64,000 nucleotides of DNA from Polytrichum commune (GCA_950295325.1 OX485804.1:46624001-46688000), one strand, 5' to 3'; positions 11,824 to 25,394 are shown, numbered from the stretch's first letter. Numbers and translations: made by a program. Notes: generated by a model from the sequence alone, not told the origin.

Positions 11824-14800
11824 TTAGGTTGTTCAAGCGTCGATTTTTCAATCCGCAAGCAAAAACATTGATGCTATCATCTGTGGTACGAATAACTCGA
11901 ACTGGAAGCAGATTCTTGTCCACTTTCTTGTAGTTTGAACTGACTGACGCGGTGGTGGATATCAAGTTCAGCAGTTTCTCAAGTTTCAGCTTCAAATGTG
12001 TTTGTGGTTGCTTCATCAAGCATCGACCACAGCAAGAGGATTGTGCAGCAGAATACACTCCTGGCGTATGTGACTTGGAGTTTTATGGAGAACCTCGACG
12101 AAAGGCGGTCCTCTTGCGCCAAGTCATTTTCGACTTACGTCAAATTTGGTTCCCTTCTTTCACTGAACTAAAATAACTCTTCAAGATAAGTCCGTACTTG
12201 CAACATGCACCAATTATGAATTGTCAAGCTCGTTTGACAGTAGTGTTGTTATACTTTCTTTGTCAAACGAGGGTCGACTTTGATTCGCATACGAGTGAAC
12301 GGAAACTTGATTTGTAGGTTTGAGAGATCCCTTCACTCACTACTGAACTAACAAACACTTCAACGTGAAGTGCTCGCAACATTGCATGCGCAGATTATGC
12401 ATTGTGATCATCTCCAATTGACAATAACTTTGTTATATTTTGTTGGTCTAAAGAACATCAATTTCTCATATGGGTGACGAATATGATAGTAATGAACTGA
12501 GCAGTTGTGTGCAGAATGTGAATGGAAACTTTTAATTGTGGGTCTAAGAGAATCCCTAATCCATTCAATAATTTTTAAACACTTCAAGATTATTTATGTA
12601 GTGAATTTTTGAACAGTTCTGTGTCATAAGTATTATTCTTTGGTGAATGCGAGCTAAGTGTACAGATACATAATTATCACTTGATATCCACACCAGTTCA
12701 CAAATGTAATTTGCTGCCACAGTTCGGTCCCTATACTTTCTGTTCCTCAATGCTACTATTAACCCCTTTCAGAATTATCTGGTTTTACATTCTCAAATGT
12801 CTTGGGGCCCACCTTCAAAACACAGTGTACTCAATCATGACATGATTCTTGTAGTGTTTTCAAAACTTGCAGATGAAGTTTATTCATTCCATGTTATGTA
12901 TAGTATATGAAACTGCAATCATTAAGAACAGTGAGGAACACCAGCAGATTGCAGGGATTGATTTGGTTAGTTACAGGATGTCCTTCCAGTCCTATCATAT
13001 CCTCAAGCAAGTGATTCGTACATATTGTTTCCATCCAGATCCTCAGTTTGCTGGCATCCCATAAGGCATAGAATTTATCCTTGATGCAGTAAGCAATGTC
13101 ATCCTAGTTACCTGTACTTCGGATCATTCCCTATATACAAACCATAGGGCTTCCAGAGTTAGTATTGATTCACTGTGGGATTAACAGTGGGATTAAATAC
13201 ATTTTACTTTTCAAATTTGATAACAGAGGAATTATTTAGGCTTCGATTGTTGATTTTGGAATATATGATGCACTTAGGTATTTATAACATACATAAGAGT
13301 GATGATGATATCATGCTACACTTCGTGTATCCAGAAGGATGATGTGTGACTCTGAACACGACATATAAATACATTGAGTCTTCAACGAAGAAGAGAACTT
13401 CTAGAATTGGCAGGTACACTAATTAATCAAATCAGTGCAGTTTGAAACAAGATCATGATATCCATGAAGATTAGGATCTCATATTTGAGGGAGATCGCAT
13501 ATGATTGATCTAATTCTTGCATTTTTTTTGGAGTAGACATTGACATGTGCATTATAAAGATATCCATACAGTTGGCACATGTTTCCTTTGTACACGAGAA
13601 ATCTAATGATGCGGTAAATGAATAACATGAAGGCCACTTATAAAGAATTGGGCCTAATTCATTATCAAAGTGAAGCTTCTTGTGCTCGTTGAATTGTCAT
13701 GGAGGTCATGGGGGGTGCATCTACACTTGATTTATGTATACACGTGCGAGAACCCCTTATTTAATTTGGGGGGCTGGGGGGATACCTTCCTTTGTTGAAT
13801 ATTTTCCACTCTATAAGTAGCTAAATTTCTACTAGATGGTATTTTCCAACACCCTATCATTATATATAAATTTTAGAGTCGCATAATTATAATCACCTTA
13901 TCTTATGTATAAATAATAGAAATTCCATGCGAACAATTTGCACATACATTACGCATACAATATACTATGCATACATTACACTACACAAATATAGCTATGC
14001 ACATTACACATATACAATCATCATATTATAAACTTTAGCATCCAACCAACATAAAAACAACAAGCATCAGCTTCAACTCCAACATACATAATAAATCAAC
14101 ACCAACATGTATAAACCTTTAACTTCAATATACACCTTGAAATATACATTTAAGGGGTGAACTTCAACATTACGAGCATTGCAAATTACACCGCAATTAA
14201 CCTTCAAGTATTAAAACATTCAAGGGACTTTAAAATTCCAACACCTTGAATCCAACCAAAAAAAAATTTCTTGTACAAACATCATGAAGTTCAAACAAGG
14301 AGCAAACGCTCAACCTCCGAAGCACAAGAGCGAGCGAACGATGGAAATGACAAACTAAGCTCGACGACCCTTGTCAAAACTCTAAGATTGCATCTTCCAT
14401 GCTTGTCTGATGTCCGATACTACCATGATACCTTGCAAAGAATTCCTACTACCTTAATATCGTGCATATTATTCTTGAACCCCTTAGGAAACCCTAAATG
14501 AGCCAACTAACCCTTCCATTGCTGGATGACGGTATTTTTCATCCAAAGGTGACTGTTCCAACAAATCCACCACATGTCCACATACATTTTGCCTATTTCT
14601 CATTCAATGCCACTAATGGCAAATGATTTATGTTGAACCTGTAAATAAATAAACTTAGTTTTATTTATGCTACTTTACAGTAAATAAAAACAAATACCAC
14701 AACTTAAACCACACCGTACATTATATATAATTCCCAAATTCACATTTAGAGGATGCTATTGTATATCTAAAAAAATGTAAAAACTATGTGACTTGAATAA

Positions 14801-14879
14801 AATCCACCCTACACTTTTTCGCATGTGGTTTTCTACATTTTTGCGAGTGCTTGCCCCTAGGTTGAGCTAAAAATAGTTA

Positions 14880-15015
14880 TCATGTATTGAACATGCACTC
14901 CATTCTCTTTTGAATATATATTTTTGGGTATCGATTATTGAAGCCACACCTAACCACACACCACACAAATATACGTGTTTGAGTAAGGAAAATAACCCAA
15001 TTGGGTTTCTCCACC
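14880..15015 (-). repeat. Dispersed repeat family A copy
   Basis: Minus-strand copy; the segments around TCTCTTTTGAATATATA, GAAGCCACACCTAACCACA and CACACAAATATACGTG align with the copies at 9305 and 38660. Confidence 0.5.
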
Positions 15016-15107
15016 TTAGAATGTGATTGTCCATCTCTAGGTACAATAGTGTATGTGTAAACTATGTCATTGCTAATGTCAATGTTCACCTTCATTCTTG
15101 TAACAAT

Positions 15108-15300
15108 AGAGTTATCCTTTAACTCAACCGGAGTTTTAGTAGGGAGTTGGTTGTTTCGCATGCATAACTTTCCATGTTCGGTAAGTTGTGGGTGCATGCT
15201 TGGAGTCAATGTGGAGGTTTGAACGAAGAACCTTCCATATTAGTTCATTGGGTATCAAACTCATTTTTTGGCGTCTCTTGTGTACGTATGTGAGCCCAAA
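15108..15300. repeat. Family B repeat, copy 4 (one arm only)
   Basis: Reads GAGTTATCC, GGAGTTGGTTGTTTCGCATG, TGGAGTCAATGTGGAGGTTTG and TCATTGGGTATCAAACTC, matching the left arm of the complete copies. The inverted second arm is absent, so this is a truncated member. Confidence 0.55.
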
Positions 15301-15633
15301 AAGCCGTACTCACATGTTAATTAATCCTAATATGAAGTATCTGGAAGTAAGAAGCAAGCAAAAGAGGTGGAAATCACCCTAAAGATAAGATAAAAGCCAA
15401 AAGTTAAGTGAGGTTACCATAAGGTAGGATGTGCCGGAAGGCGGAGTTAAAAAGGGGAGAAAAGGTCAATAAGAAGGGTCAAGCCCGATTTTTTCCTTTG
15501 GGCGGCCCCAAGATGCCGGGTAGCACAACAAAAAAAGAGGAGTTTGGAGGGTTCTCCAGGTGGTAGGGAAAAGCGAGATCATTAGGCAAGCGAAGGGAGA
15601 GACTAGGGGGGAAGAGTGCGGAAGCTCTACCAC

Positions 15634-15870
15634 TGTTAAGGCAGCCTATAGCTAGCCTATTGACCTATAGCCAAAGATAGATGACGGCAGCTACCGGAAG
15701 GTAGCTGCACTACACCCGAGACAACTAGGTCCAGGGTTAGTAAGGTAGGCGGCTAAGTGACGGCTAGTAGCCATAAATGTATTAAAACTTAAGTACATAT
15801 ATATACGGTCACATGGCTTTGGTAAGCCACTTGCATTATTACTCTTTGCGGCTATTGCCTAGTCTTCACA
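15634..15870 (+). repeat. 5' LTR of copia element
   Basis: Starts TGTTAAGGCAGCC and ends CTAGTCTTCACA, so it has the usual TG...CA ends. Immediately after it comes CGTTATCAG, a weak match to the TATCAG core of the initiator-Met tRNA primer binding site used by most plant copia elements. Confidence 0.95.
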
Positions 15871-16966
15871 CGTTATCAGTCACGATTGCCTAAGAGCATC
15901 TTAGTTCAAATTTTTTTTTTTCTCTCTTCCCGCCCTATATAAACCTCAGCTCACTCTTTAGTTAGCTCTCTTCGCTCCGCTACACCACGTGGAAGCGCTG
16001 CCCCCATTAGCTCATACGATTTACATTCTAGATGTGATCGCAACTAGCATTAGATCGGAGAGAATCTGATAGTCAGCCAGAAAGCTTTAGAGTTGGTTAC
16101 CGCAAGTTACACTCTTAGATTTGTCGCTAGAATAGAGTTTAGACTTGTTGCAGGCATAACTACTTATTCGCTGCTACAGACAGCTCATTCGATTGCTACC
16201 GCAGATACCCAACTTAGTTAATTGATCAGAGACCCTGCCGATCAGCTCGAACATATTAGAACCCTGTTGTAGCAAGAAACAAGCTAGTTATGATACTACA
16301 GATAGGATCTTCTTATTGTCACAAATAGCCTTACTTACTACTACAGTGATACTAACTTATTGATGCAAATATCTTTGATTACTTAGTTGCTGCAGATGTA
16401 TTTTCTTGCTCACTACTATAGATAAATCTTATGTTGCTACAGTAGTAAGACTCATATTGCTATCGCAAATCATCCTTTTACTGCTTCAGACATTAACATT
16501 ACTTGCTACAGATAGACTACTCTTCCTACTGTGAGCATATCGACTCTGCTGATTGCAGCTACAGAATTCAATGCCGCAGACACAACTCTTCACTGCTGCA
16601 GATAGAGCTTATTGACGCAGACAACACCCTGTTGCTGCATTCTGTGACTGCATCATACTGCTGCCGAGAGCACTAACTAAACCTAGCAGAGATCAACCCC
16701 AACAGCCGTCGAAACAAGCCTATTCTGCTGCTGCCGAATGTGGCCTACTGCAGCTAGTTATCGAATAACTCTGATAAGCCTACTTACTCACTCATTCTCA
16801 TTCACTTATCAGAACTCCAGAACTGAAATAACACATGGTTAGAATAAACCCTAGTTTTATTAAAACAGAAGTATATTTGTATACTTCAAACTAGCTACAT
16901 TTGTTGAGACAGATCATGGTAGGCTAAGACCAAAAAGTATCATCACTCTAATACATAAACCACAAC
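15871..16966 (+). repeat. Copia leader with degenerate TGCTGCAGATA-like repeats
   Basis: The untranslated leader is unusually long (~1.1 kb). Between about 16165 and 16640 it contains some fifteen variants of a GCTGCAGATA / GCTACAGATAG motif at irregular 20-45 base spacing. The motif is readable by eye at 16172, 16192, 16290, 16336, 16386, 16412, 16432, 16502, 16551 and 16590. Confidence 0.65.
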
Positions 16967-19900
16967 ATGCTATCTAGTTACTATCAGATTTCTAGATGTT
17001 CCGAAATGACATCATCTTCGAAATCAATAGTAACACTAACTACTATAAGTAGACCACCATTAAATCTTGGTGGAAACATGAAACTAGAGTTCAACCCCCT
17101 TGCTGCCGATGGATCAAACTACCTAGAATGGGAAAATGATGCTAGAGTAGCTCTAGGAGCCGAGGAAACAACTATCTACCTTCACAAAACAACAGCCGAA
17201 GGTCGGCCCGATTCCCTAAAATGTCAAGTGTTGATCCTTCTCCGAAGGCATCTACACCCGTCCCTGAGACAACAATACATTAAGGTTGATCACCCAGCTG
17301 ACTTGTGGACTCAGCTCCGTGACATGTTCCATCATGAACAGACCATATTTCTACCCGAGGCTAGAAATGATTGGATTAACCTCAGGGCTCTTGATTTTCC
17401 CGACTTGCTCTCCTTCAACGGAGAACTCCACCGAATCTCATCTCAACTTAGCCTCTGTGGCAAGCTAGTAACCGAAGCCCAACAGATCGATGAGACTCTC
17501 TCAACTTTTCCACCTGCTTTTGCAATTCTTGCTCAGCAATACCGAAATATGAAATTTGAGAAACATAGCGCACTGATGTCTCACCTCCTTCTCGCAGAGA
17601 AACATCAGGCAATGTTGCTTAAAAATGCAGAATCTAGGCCCGCACGCGAGATCCACGCAATGATAGCTGCTGGACCATCGAAGGGAGCACCGGCCGTACA
17701 CCTCTCGGAAGCATCACGCCGATTACGAAGAGGTTTCCAACGCCGACCTCCACCTAGGTCATTCAAATTCAAGCCTAGGGACCAGAAACCGAGGTATGTT
17801 CCGCCAAAACATAAAGCCTCAAAGCAATCCGCATCCTCATGTCATAAGTGTGGCCGCCCCGGCCATTATGCGAGAGATTGCCGAGCATCGGCCTATATAA
17901 TTGAGATGTATAAAGAGCTACAGAAATTACGTAGCCAAAATAGAGAGTCTCATGCAGTCCAAATTCCCTCTATCTCTGATATGGACATAGTGAATTACAT
18001 GACTGTCACAACTCCAATGACTCAAGGTATGGAGGCTGCCCTATTGGACAACGCCTCTACACATACCATATTGAGGAGTTTAATGTTTTTCTCTTTCCCG
18101 GATGGTAACATAGGTAGGCGGACTAGCCACGTTACCACAATAGCGGGACAGAAAAACATAACCTTCAAGGAAGGTACAGCAACTGTATTGTTGCCCGGGA
18201 ACCACCTGATAACATGCCGGGACGCTATGTATGCTCCCGATTCCCCCCGGAGCCTTATCAGCTACCGGGACCTAAGGGCAAATGGTATTCACGTCTCTAC
18301 CACAATAGAGAACGATGAAGAGGCGCTGGCACTCAGGCAGGGACAGAGGACCCTCGCCACCGCAATAGCGGGAGTCGACGGCCTATATGATGAGATCGCG
18401 ATCAAAGCGATTAGCCCCGCCCCTAGGGTTGAAGAAGAAGTTAGTTTGGTTGTACGGGAGAGAGGTCCCAATGCGAGAACCCGCAACTTAGCCCGGAAAA
18501 CTGGCCCATATCTCACGGCGGCTGCCCTCTCAGATATATGACATAAAAGGCTTGGGCACCCTGGCATTACTATATTTCGGAGGATGATCCCCCTCCTGGC
18601 CGGCCATAACCTCACATCCGCGGATGCTGCCAAGATAGCCCCATGCGAGGCGTGCATTTAAGGCAAGATGATCAAGAGGCCGTCCCAATGGCAACTCCCC
18701 ACCGAATTACCGCCACCGCTCCATCGACTTAAAGGTAATATCTGTGGACCCATCAACCCACCTTCAAGTTTATTTCGGTATTTCCTAGTGCTTATAGATG
18801 CATCCGGGAGCCACCTAGAGGTAGCTCTCCTAACCATTAGGAACCTTGTATTGTCCAGAATTCTCGCAATTATAATACGCTATAAAAACCATTTTTCTGA
18901 ACACCATGTCAAGTTCCTCCAAATGGATAATGCATTAGAATTTCGTTCACATATATTTGAGGATTACTGTACCGCATCAGGCAGCACCCTTATCTATGCT
19001 ATACCTTATAAACATTCGCAAAATGGTCTTGCGGAAGCCTTCATAAAGAAAGTTTAGCTAGTAACTAGGCCTTTGCTCATCCATGCGAAATTCCCAGATT
19101 CATTCTGGGGCCATGTGGTTCTTCATGCCGCAGCCCTCATATGGTTGAGACCAATCTTATTCAACCAACAAACCCCATATGAATTCATTGCCGGCCGGCC
19201 ACCCAATGTCACCCATTTACACATAATTGGTTGTCGTTTGGGTATATGTATCTAAACCACAACGAAAACCATAGGAATTCACAGATCCAAGGCAATTTAC
19301 CTCGGATATGACTCACCCAGCATCATCAGATATATGGACCCCAAGACTGGGGCCATTCTCAAAGCCATGCTAATAAACTGTAAGTTCATTGAACACATAT
19401 TTCCCACCCCACCGGTTGACCGAACGGTCAAGCATGTTTCATTAAACTTCCAGGCCCCGGAAATCATGATCCTAAACTCGGATCCTCGAACCTCACTAGC
19501 TGATACCGAAGTCACAAACTCCTAAACTTGAAGGACCTAGCAGAACAGATTCCCGATGGTTTCTACTCCGGTCATAGAGTACTTCGGAACCCACTATCCG
19601 GGACAAATAATACTATATTAAACAAAATGTTGGCACCACTCAACTCCAAGCCGACCAAGGTACAACGAACCACGTTCAACACCGAAGTTACACCGGATCC
19701 ACTCACACTGACCGAGGCCAAAGCCTCACTAGAATGGTCCGATTGGAGCAAAGCGCTAGAGACCGAATACGCATCTCTCAGGAAACACCAGGTATTAGAA
19801 GAGGTATCCACTGAATTTACAAAACCTCCAGTGGACCACAAACTAATTTTTGCCAGGAAATTCGATGCCAACGGTAAATTGCTTCGATTCAAAGTTTGCC

Positions 19901-21307
19901 TTGTTGCTCAAGGTTTCTCACAACGACCAGGAGAGGACTTCGACCAAACTTACGCGCCCATACTGGATATCACATCATTTAGATATCTGTTGGCATTCGC
20001 AGTCCATTTCGGCCTTGAAATTTTTTTGATGGATGTTCTAACAGCATACCTATATGACAACCTATATATTCTTATATATATCTCACCCCTTCCAGACTTC
20101 CTACCAAAGCTGCCTACCCCCTCACCTGGGAGATTCCTAAGCCTACGCATATGTAAGGCATTATACGGCTTAAATTAAGCAAGTCGGCAGAATGTGATAC
20201 CATCTACTCCGAGACTTTTTTATTTCACATGGATTTTTGCATGACCCAACTCTACCATGCATTTTTACCTTGACTCAAAATTTACAATATCTAATTGTGA
20301 CCGTGTATGTGGACGATCTAAACTTGATTGGACCACCCACATTGTGTAAACATACTGAAACCTTACTCACGGCCTAATTTGACATGAAATTACTCGGAAA
20401 GACCTCGTTTTGTCTTGGTTTACAAATTCAGCACTTCCTGAATGGCGTCTTCTTACACCAGTAGTCATACACCCATAAGCTGCTCAAATTTTTCAACATG
20501 GATCAAGCCCACACATTGGCCGCACCAATGATCGGGAGGAGCCGCAGCGACGACGATCCATACCAACCTTGCTCGGAGGAGAAGGAGATAGTGGACAGTT
20601 CTAAGTACCTTACGGCGGTTCGAGCTTTCACATACCTAACCACGCACACGAGGCCGGACATTGCATTCGTAACGAACATACTCGCGAAGCACAGTAAAAA
20701 ACCGACCGCCCGCCATTGGAATGGTGTTAAGCACCTACTCCGATACTTGAGAGGAACGGAAGACCTCAGGTTGTATTATAGAAATGACACAAATGGCGAG
20801 ATCACAAGATATGTTGACTCCAGATTCAAAACATATGAGGCAACGGACAAGTCTCAAACCGGTTACATATTCATCAAGAACGGAGCACCGATATCATGGA
20901 AATCGGCGAAACAAACTGTGACTGCCACATTCACGAATCATGCCAAACTCTTAGCATTTCACGAAGCCTCAAGAGAAGCGGTATGGCTAAGGACAATGCA
21001 AGAGATATTGGCCAAGCAATGCAAGATGAACCAGAAGTTCAAGCCAACGGTCATATTCGAGGACAATGCAGCATGTGTTGCCCAAATGAACACGGGATTC
21101 ATTAAGGCTGATCGGGTAAAACACATTAGCCCACACATATTCGGATTTGCTCAAGACCTCATACAATCAGGCCAGATTGAGATAAATAAGATAGAATCCG
21201 AGAACAACATAGCAGATATGGTTACAAAGGCATTACCCGCCTACAAACATAAGAAACTAGTGTTAGAGGCAGGAATGAAAACCTTACACAAACTATCTTC
21301 GGACTAG
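16967..21307 (+). pseudogene. Copia gag-pol polyprotein, broken
   Basis: 16967-18541 is open for 524 codons: gag, a CCHC knuckle (CHKCGRPGHYARDC), then a protease-like LLDNASTHTI. A stop at 18539-18541 falls where the GAG-pre-integrase motif (then HKRLGHPG) begins, and a second stop lies about 120 bases on. Integrase follows in the same frame (LIDASG, MDNALEF, HSQNGLAEA), stopped again near 19056. After about 19527 the frame shifts to carry the first RT block (LIFARKFDANG, LVAQGFSQRPGEDFDQTYAP, FLMDVLTAYLY). Near 20180 it shifts back to carry YVDD at 20306-20317, the RT C-terminus and RNase H to the stop at 21307. In RNase H the usual HAE motif reads HAK, so a catalytic glutamate appears lost. 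Some defects look like single C-to-T or G-to-A changes. The product cannot be functional. Confidence 0.93.
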
Positions 21308-21388
21308 ATTACACTATTTTCTTTACTGTTGGTTTTTCCATTTGGGTTTTACAGTAGTAAATTTTTTAATGAGGTAATCGCTATACTT

Positions 21389-21398
21389 CGAGGAGGAG
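21389..21398 (+). promoter_or_regulatory. Polypurine tract
   Basis: CGAGGAGGAG lies immediately before the TG of the 3' LTR, the expected place and composition for plus-strand DNA priming. Confidence 0.75.
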
Positions 21399-21635
21399 TG
21401 TTAAGGCAGCCTATAGCTAGCCTATCGACCTATAGCCAAAGATAGATGACGGCAGCTATCGGAAGGTAGCTGCACTACACCCGAGACAACTAGGTCCAGG
21501 GTTAGTAAGGTAGGTGGCTAAGTGACGGCTGGTAGCCATAAATGTATTCAAACTTAAATACATATATATACGATCACATAGCTTTGGTAAGCCACTTGCA
21601 TTATTATTCTTTGCGGCTATTGCCTAGTCTTAACA
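21399..21635 (+). repeat. 3' LTR of copia element
   Basis: Starts TGTTAAGGCAGCC and ends CTAGTCTTAACA, 237 bp, same length as the 5' LTR with ten substitutions and no indels. Confidence 0.95.
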
Positions 21636-22318
21636 GACACGGTGGGGATGGCTTGGTGTGGTAATGCGGCCGGGCAAATTTGTGTGCATGTGAGGTAGAC
21701 AAGAATGAGGGAGGTGACTGCAGGTAGTGGGAGTTCGGGATCATCGTGAGGAGCAAGGATCAGGAGATTTGGGGGGGGGGGGGGGGGGGGTGAAGGAGGA
21801 GCACGGTCAAGGTGACTCCAGTTCCTGTGAAGAAGGAAATCCAGATTCAAGACGCTTTGAGAAGGTCCAGGGAGTTGGAGCGGGGGGCCTTGATTGCATT
21901 GAAGGAGGGCGGCGGACAAGTGTGCACAACCGGTAGAAGGAAGAGTGAGCGGGGAGCAAGGAAAGGCTTCAACCCACAAGGAAGAGAATGAAGGAGGGTG
22001 ACATAGCTGGAATGTGGTCCGGAGTGGGCGTTGTTTCCTCGGTTAGTGGTCTCACGCAGGCTGGCCAGTCAAGTTCATCATAACCTCGTAGAATAAAGAT
22101 TGCACTTGTTTGTAAACCCTCAAGTTTGACAAGTGGTGTAGCAAAGGTCGAATTGCTCTCCTGGTGAGTCTAGTGTCATGTGTAGCGGCCACGGCGGTAG
22201 TGGAGAAGTGCTTCTAGGGAGGAGGTGTGAATATGGCCCAAAAAGGTTGCTAGTTCTCCTTGTTCCCATGTGAACACACTGTGGCTAGAAGCGGACAGAC
22301 GGGTTGAGGGCCGTGGTC
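21636..22318. other. Intergenic DNA with 20 bp G run
   Basis: G-rich sequence with no supported gene. A run of twenty G occupies 21771-21790. Open frames across it depend on the run and look accidental. Confidence 0.6.
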
Positions 22319-22726
22319 CCGGGGGGTGCACTTCATTGTCAAGTTGAACACCACGTGCGATAAAACAAAATCTACTTTTTACATAAAGCATCACCAAAAT
22401 GGTTCAAAAGTTTATGATTTTTTTTTCATGAGTAGATATACATGGTATCTATTACATAGTAAAAATTGGTAACCAAATTTGATGATTTTTTTTTTTTATA
22501 AAACATACCGTTTCTAACTAGAATGACGCAACATTGAAGTAAACAAATTACTACAAAAATGAAGATGACTAAAAATTTCAAAAAAATATACAAAAGATAT
22601 TATCAATGGTTATGTGGATGTAGAGAAAATATCATAATTTTAAAAATTACCTATGGCATGTAATATAGGGTAGCAAACTTTTATCGCACGTGGCTATGAA
22701 ATGTAAGGGGGTGTGATCGCCCCGTG
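22319..22726 (+). mobile_element. MITE family M, copy 1, with 9 bp target duplication
   Basis: 408 bp element with G-rich inverted ends and subterminal CATTGTCAAGTTGAACACC. It is flanked by GCCGTGGTC at 22310-22318 and 22727-22735. A 9 bp duplication is typical of Mutator-like (MULE) elements. The interior, with AAAACATACCGTTTCTAACT and AAAATGAAGATGACTAAAA, matches the element at 27040-27446 in the opposite orientation. It has no coding capacity, so it is non-autonomous. Confidence 0.85.
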
Positions 22727-22735
22727 GCCGTGGTC

Positions 22736-25391
22736 CATTCAGTGTGGGATAAGTGTTCGCTGATGTGAGCATGCAGTTTTTTCCGTTGTGTCATGAAGTA
22801 ATTCTGGTTGGATTGAGGCAAAAGATTTGATGAAATGAGCGAGTGCATCTCAAGAGTGTTGGGTAGGGCAAGCCAGAGGAGGTCGTTGAGTGAACTTAGT
22901 CAGTTACTCCAGTTGTTTTTTTGTGTTCTTCCCTCAACCCTAAGACAATTTGTTAGGAGCAAGAAGGTTTAAACGGGTTATATGAGGTAATAGGGGAGTA
23001 GGGTGGTCGGCCCGTTGAGTGAGGATGCCACTTTCTCGGTTGCAGATGGAGTGACGATGTGGGTATGGATTCTTGTCAATCCCATAAGTCCTATGGATGG
23101 GGAAGTGGTGTAAAGGTGATAGAGAGGAGGTCCCCGCCCTTGTCAAATTTCTTGAGTCAAAAGGTAGTGGTTGCGTGGTAATGATAACAAGATTAAGCCG
23201 AACCCCCATTATCCACAATGACTAGATCAATAACAATTGATATACTAATAAAGGCGAGTTTGCTTTGCTCGGGGAATATGAGGGTGACTCGACAACACTA
23301 GTCATTTGGAATTTGTTTATAGTTGTGCAAGTTGTGCGATACCTTCGTAATGATGTCAAGCGGCAACATTTGAGAGAAGAGACGCTCCACTTGAGCCATG
23401 GCTCTCATCTGAGTTTATGGTGGGTAGTGTGTATGGAGTGCATTGTCCACTTCAAGATTAGGTCATGGCAGGGCCTCCATTTTGTGAAGTTTCTCCTTGT
23501 AAGGACCCGAATGTCACATGCAGTAGTTGTTGGAATGCCCTTGGGCTTAAGTCAAGAGAATAGAGTCATCCACGTATCCAGTCCCTTACAAAGCGTTCTC
23601 AGCTCACATCTATGTTAGTTGTCTCCCATGAATTATCGCCCATCCTTCAAGTTTTCTTTTTGACATTGTTGGCTGATGCTTGGAAATCAACGCACACGTT
23701 TACAATTCCTCAAGTTACCTGTAGACTTATGCAGGAGGATTTGTTCGGCAACATCGGGCGGGAATGTGAAGCTAGAACCGCGTTGTGATTCATGTTGCAA
23801 CACATTGCTCAACATTTTTTTTGGTAATCAATTGAAGTGCAGGTGTTGTTAATTCCTTGATGGGTGTTTTTGAGTTGTGTTGTGAGAGCAGTGGTTGTGT
23901 AGCAGTGGCAAGTGGGAAACGCAAAATTGTTAGGATGCGTCGTTAGCATTTGATACAATTAACACTAGAACTATAGCTGTGGCCACAGAAGAGGGGCTGC
24001 CAAGCTAAGAGCTTCGAATTGCATAAGCTTCTAAGGAAAATCCTAACGGTGATTTGGCAGGGGATCTACAACGGAGGCCTAGTTGTGGAGGTTTTTGTTG
24101 TTGCGGCAACATGGTGTTGAGGACAGGGGCCGACTCGCAGCTTCACTGTTTATGGTCGGCCCCGCTCTTCGCCACATGGTCCTTATGCACCGCAAGTGAC
24201 GGAGTAGGGCAAAGTGTGTAAGGGGAGGTGCTGCATCCCGCTCACAAGGGCATGGACATGAGTTAGGCAAGGGAGTAAGGGTTGGTAAGTAACGGAAATG
24301 CACTCAAGGGCAACATTAGGGTGAGGCCATTGGGCCTAGAGTTGTAGTGACCTTGTATGTCCTCAATTGATTTGTAACAAGACCAAGCATTTGTAAATGC
24401 TTGCATGATTTAATAAAAGGGTGTCATACACACCACTCCACTCACAAGCAAATGGAATGAAGGTGCATGTGTAAGTGGCAACCTAGGATGTGTGAAAAAG
24501 GATTCCCCACCAAGACTAGGATGCATTCAAGGGGGGCAAGGATTCTTGCTCACAACGTATTAATGATAGGCTAGAAAATGGACTCATGTATTTATACTAA
24601 GCTTTTCAATTTAATATAATAAATGCTTCCATTATATATACAAAATATAAATCTCAAATCAAATAAGCATTTATGACATATAAAATCCACTTTCAATTTC
24701 CAATAAGAAATTCATCAAACACTTTTTTTCATCCATAGCATGTAACTCAATAATTGCATCAAGCAAACAAAGACAAGAGAGCACAATAACTTAACCACAA
24801 TCTAGAGAGCAAAACTCAAGGGAGCCTATAAGCCTCAAGTATGTAAGAACCTAAATCCCAAATGCAAACCCCAACAAGAATGATCAAGGTAGTCATTGAG
24901 GACTCTTATCATATGACAACCATGAATGAAAATATGAATTAGATAGAACTAACACATCTATTGTCAATTTTCTCTGTAAACCCTAGAGCCCATTTTTGTA
25001 CATCTACCTTTACTTCAACAATCTTAATAGCCTTTTTAAATATGCACACTATATAAAATAATGCATTTTCCCTTATATATACTATGTACACTAATGCCTC
25101 AAATAATACATCTTCACACTCACATGGTGTGAAGAGTCCACCCATTGGGCTTCCTATTACGGATGTTATTCCCCCATGGACAATATCAATTTTTTTCAAA
25201 TCACATTTTGAATGGTAGACCTTGTTGAAGAAATTTCCATCAAGCAAAGGTATCAAATTGCTAGTGAGATAAAGCTTGCTTGAAGGGAGGACAAGAAGGA
25301 CTAAAAACTCTTCAAGTGCCTTTGACTTACAAGAACAAAGTATATGAAGTTATGAAGAAGAAAGTAGAGAAACAAGACTAAAAAATAAAAT
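22736..25391. other. Intergenic DNA, no supported gene
   Basis: Moderate-GC sequence to about 24300, then AT-rich. Minus-strand frames around 22940-23218 and 24939-25256 and a plus-strand frame at 23265-23618 show no domain I recognise. Parts may be old retroelement DNA, but I could not find a motif to prove it. Confidence 0.45.
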
Positions 25392-25394
25392 TAA

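Larger units (their letters stand above)
11824..15633. other. Intergenic DNA, F-box 3' side to copia element
   Basis: The first few hundred bases are probably 3' UTR and terminator of the F-box gene. The remainder is AT-rich, with no open frame I can support. It contains a family A copy (about 14880-15015, minus) and half of a family B repeat (15108-15300). From 15400 base composition becomes richer in A/G, up to the left LTR. Confidence 0.55.
15634..21635 (+). mobile_element. Ty1/copia LTR retrotransposon, decayed
   Basis: Two 237 bp LTRs (15634-15870 and 21399-21635) bound a 6.0 kb element. Domain order is gag with zinc knuckle, aspartic protease, integrase, reverse transcriptase, RNase H. 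Integrase before RT places it in Ty1/copia (Pseudoviridae-type) retrotransposons. By my count the LTRs differ at 10 of 237 positions (8 transitions, 2 transversions), so insertion is not recent. The coding region has several stops and at least two frame changes and cannot be autonomous. No perfect 5 bp target duplication is visible: ACCAC lies on the left and GACAC on the right. Confidence 0.95.

Noticed and set aside
23265-23618. 117-codon plus-strand open frame
   Set aside because: No motif on this strand. Minus-strand translations hint at old retroelement sequence but nothing specific could be confirmed.
24939-25256. 105-codon minus-strand frame
   Set aside because: AT-rich, no domain, no splice partners; not supported as a gene.
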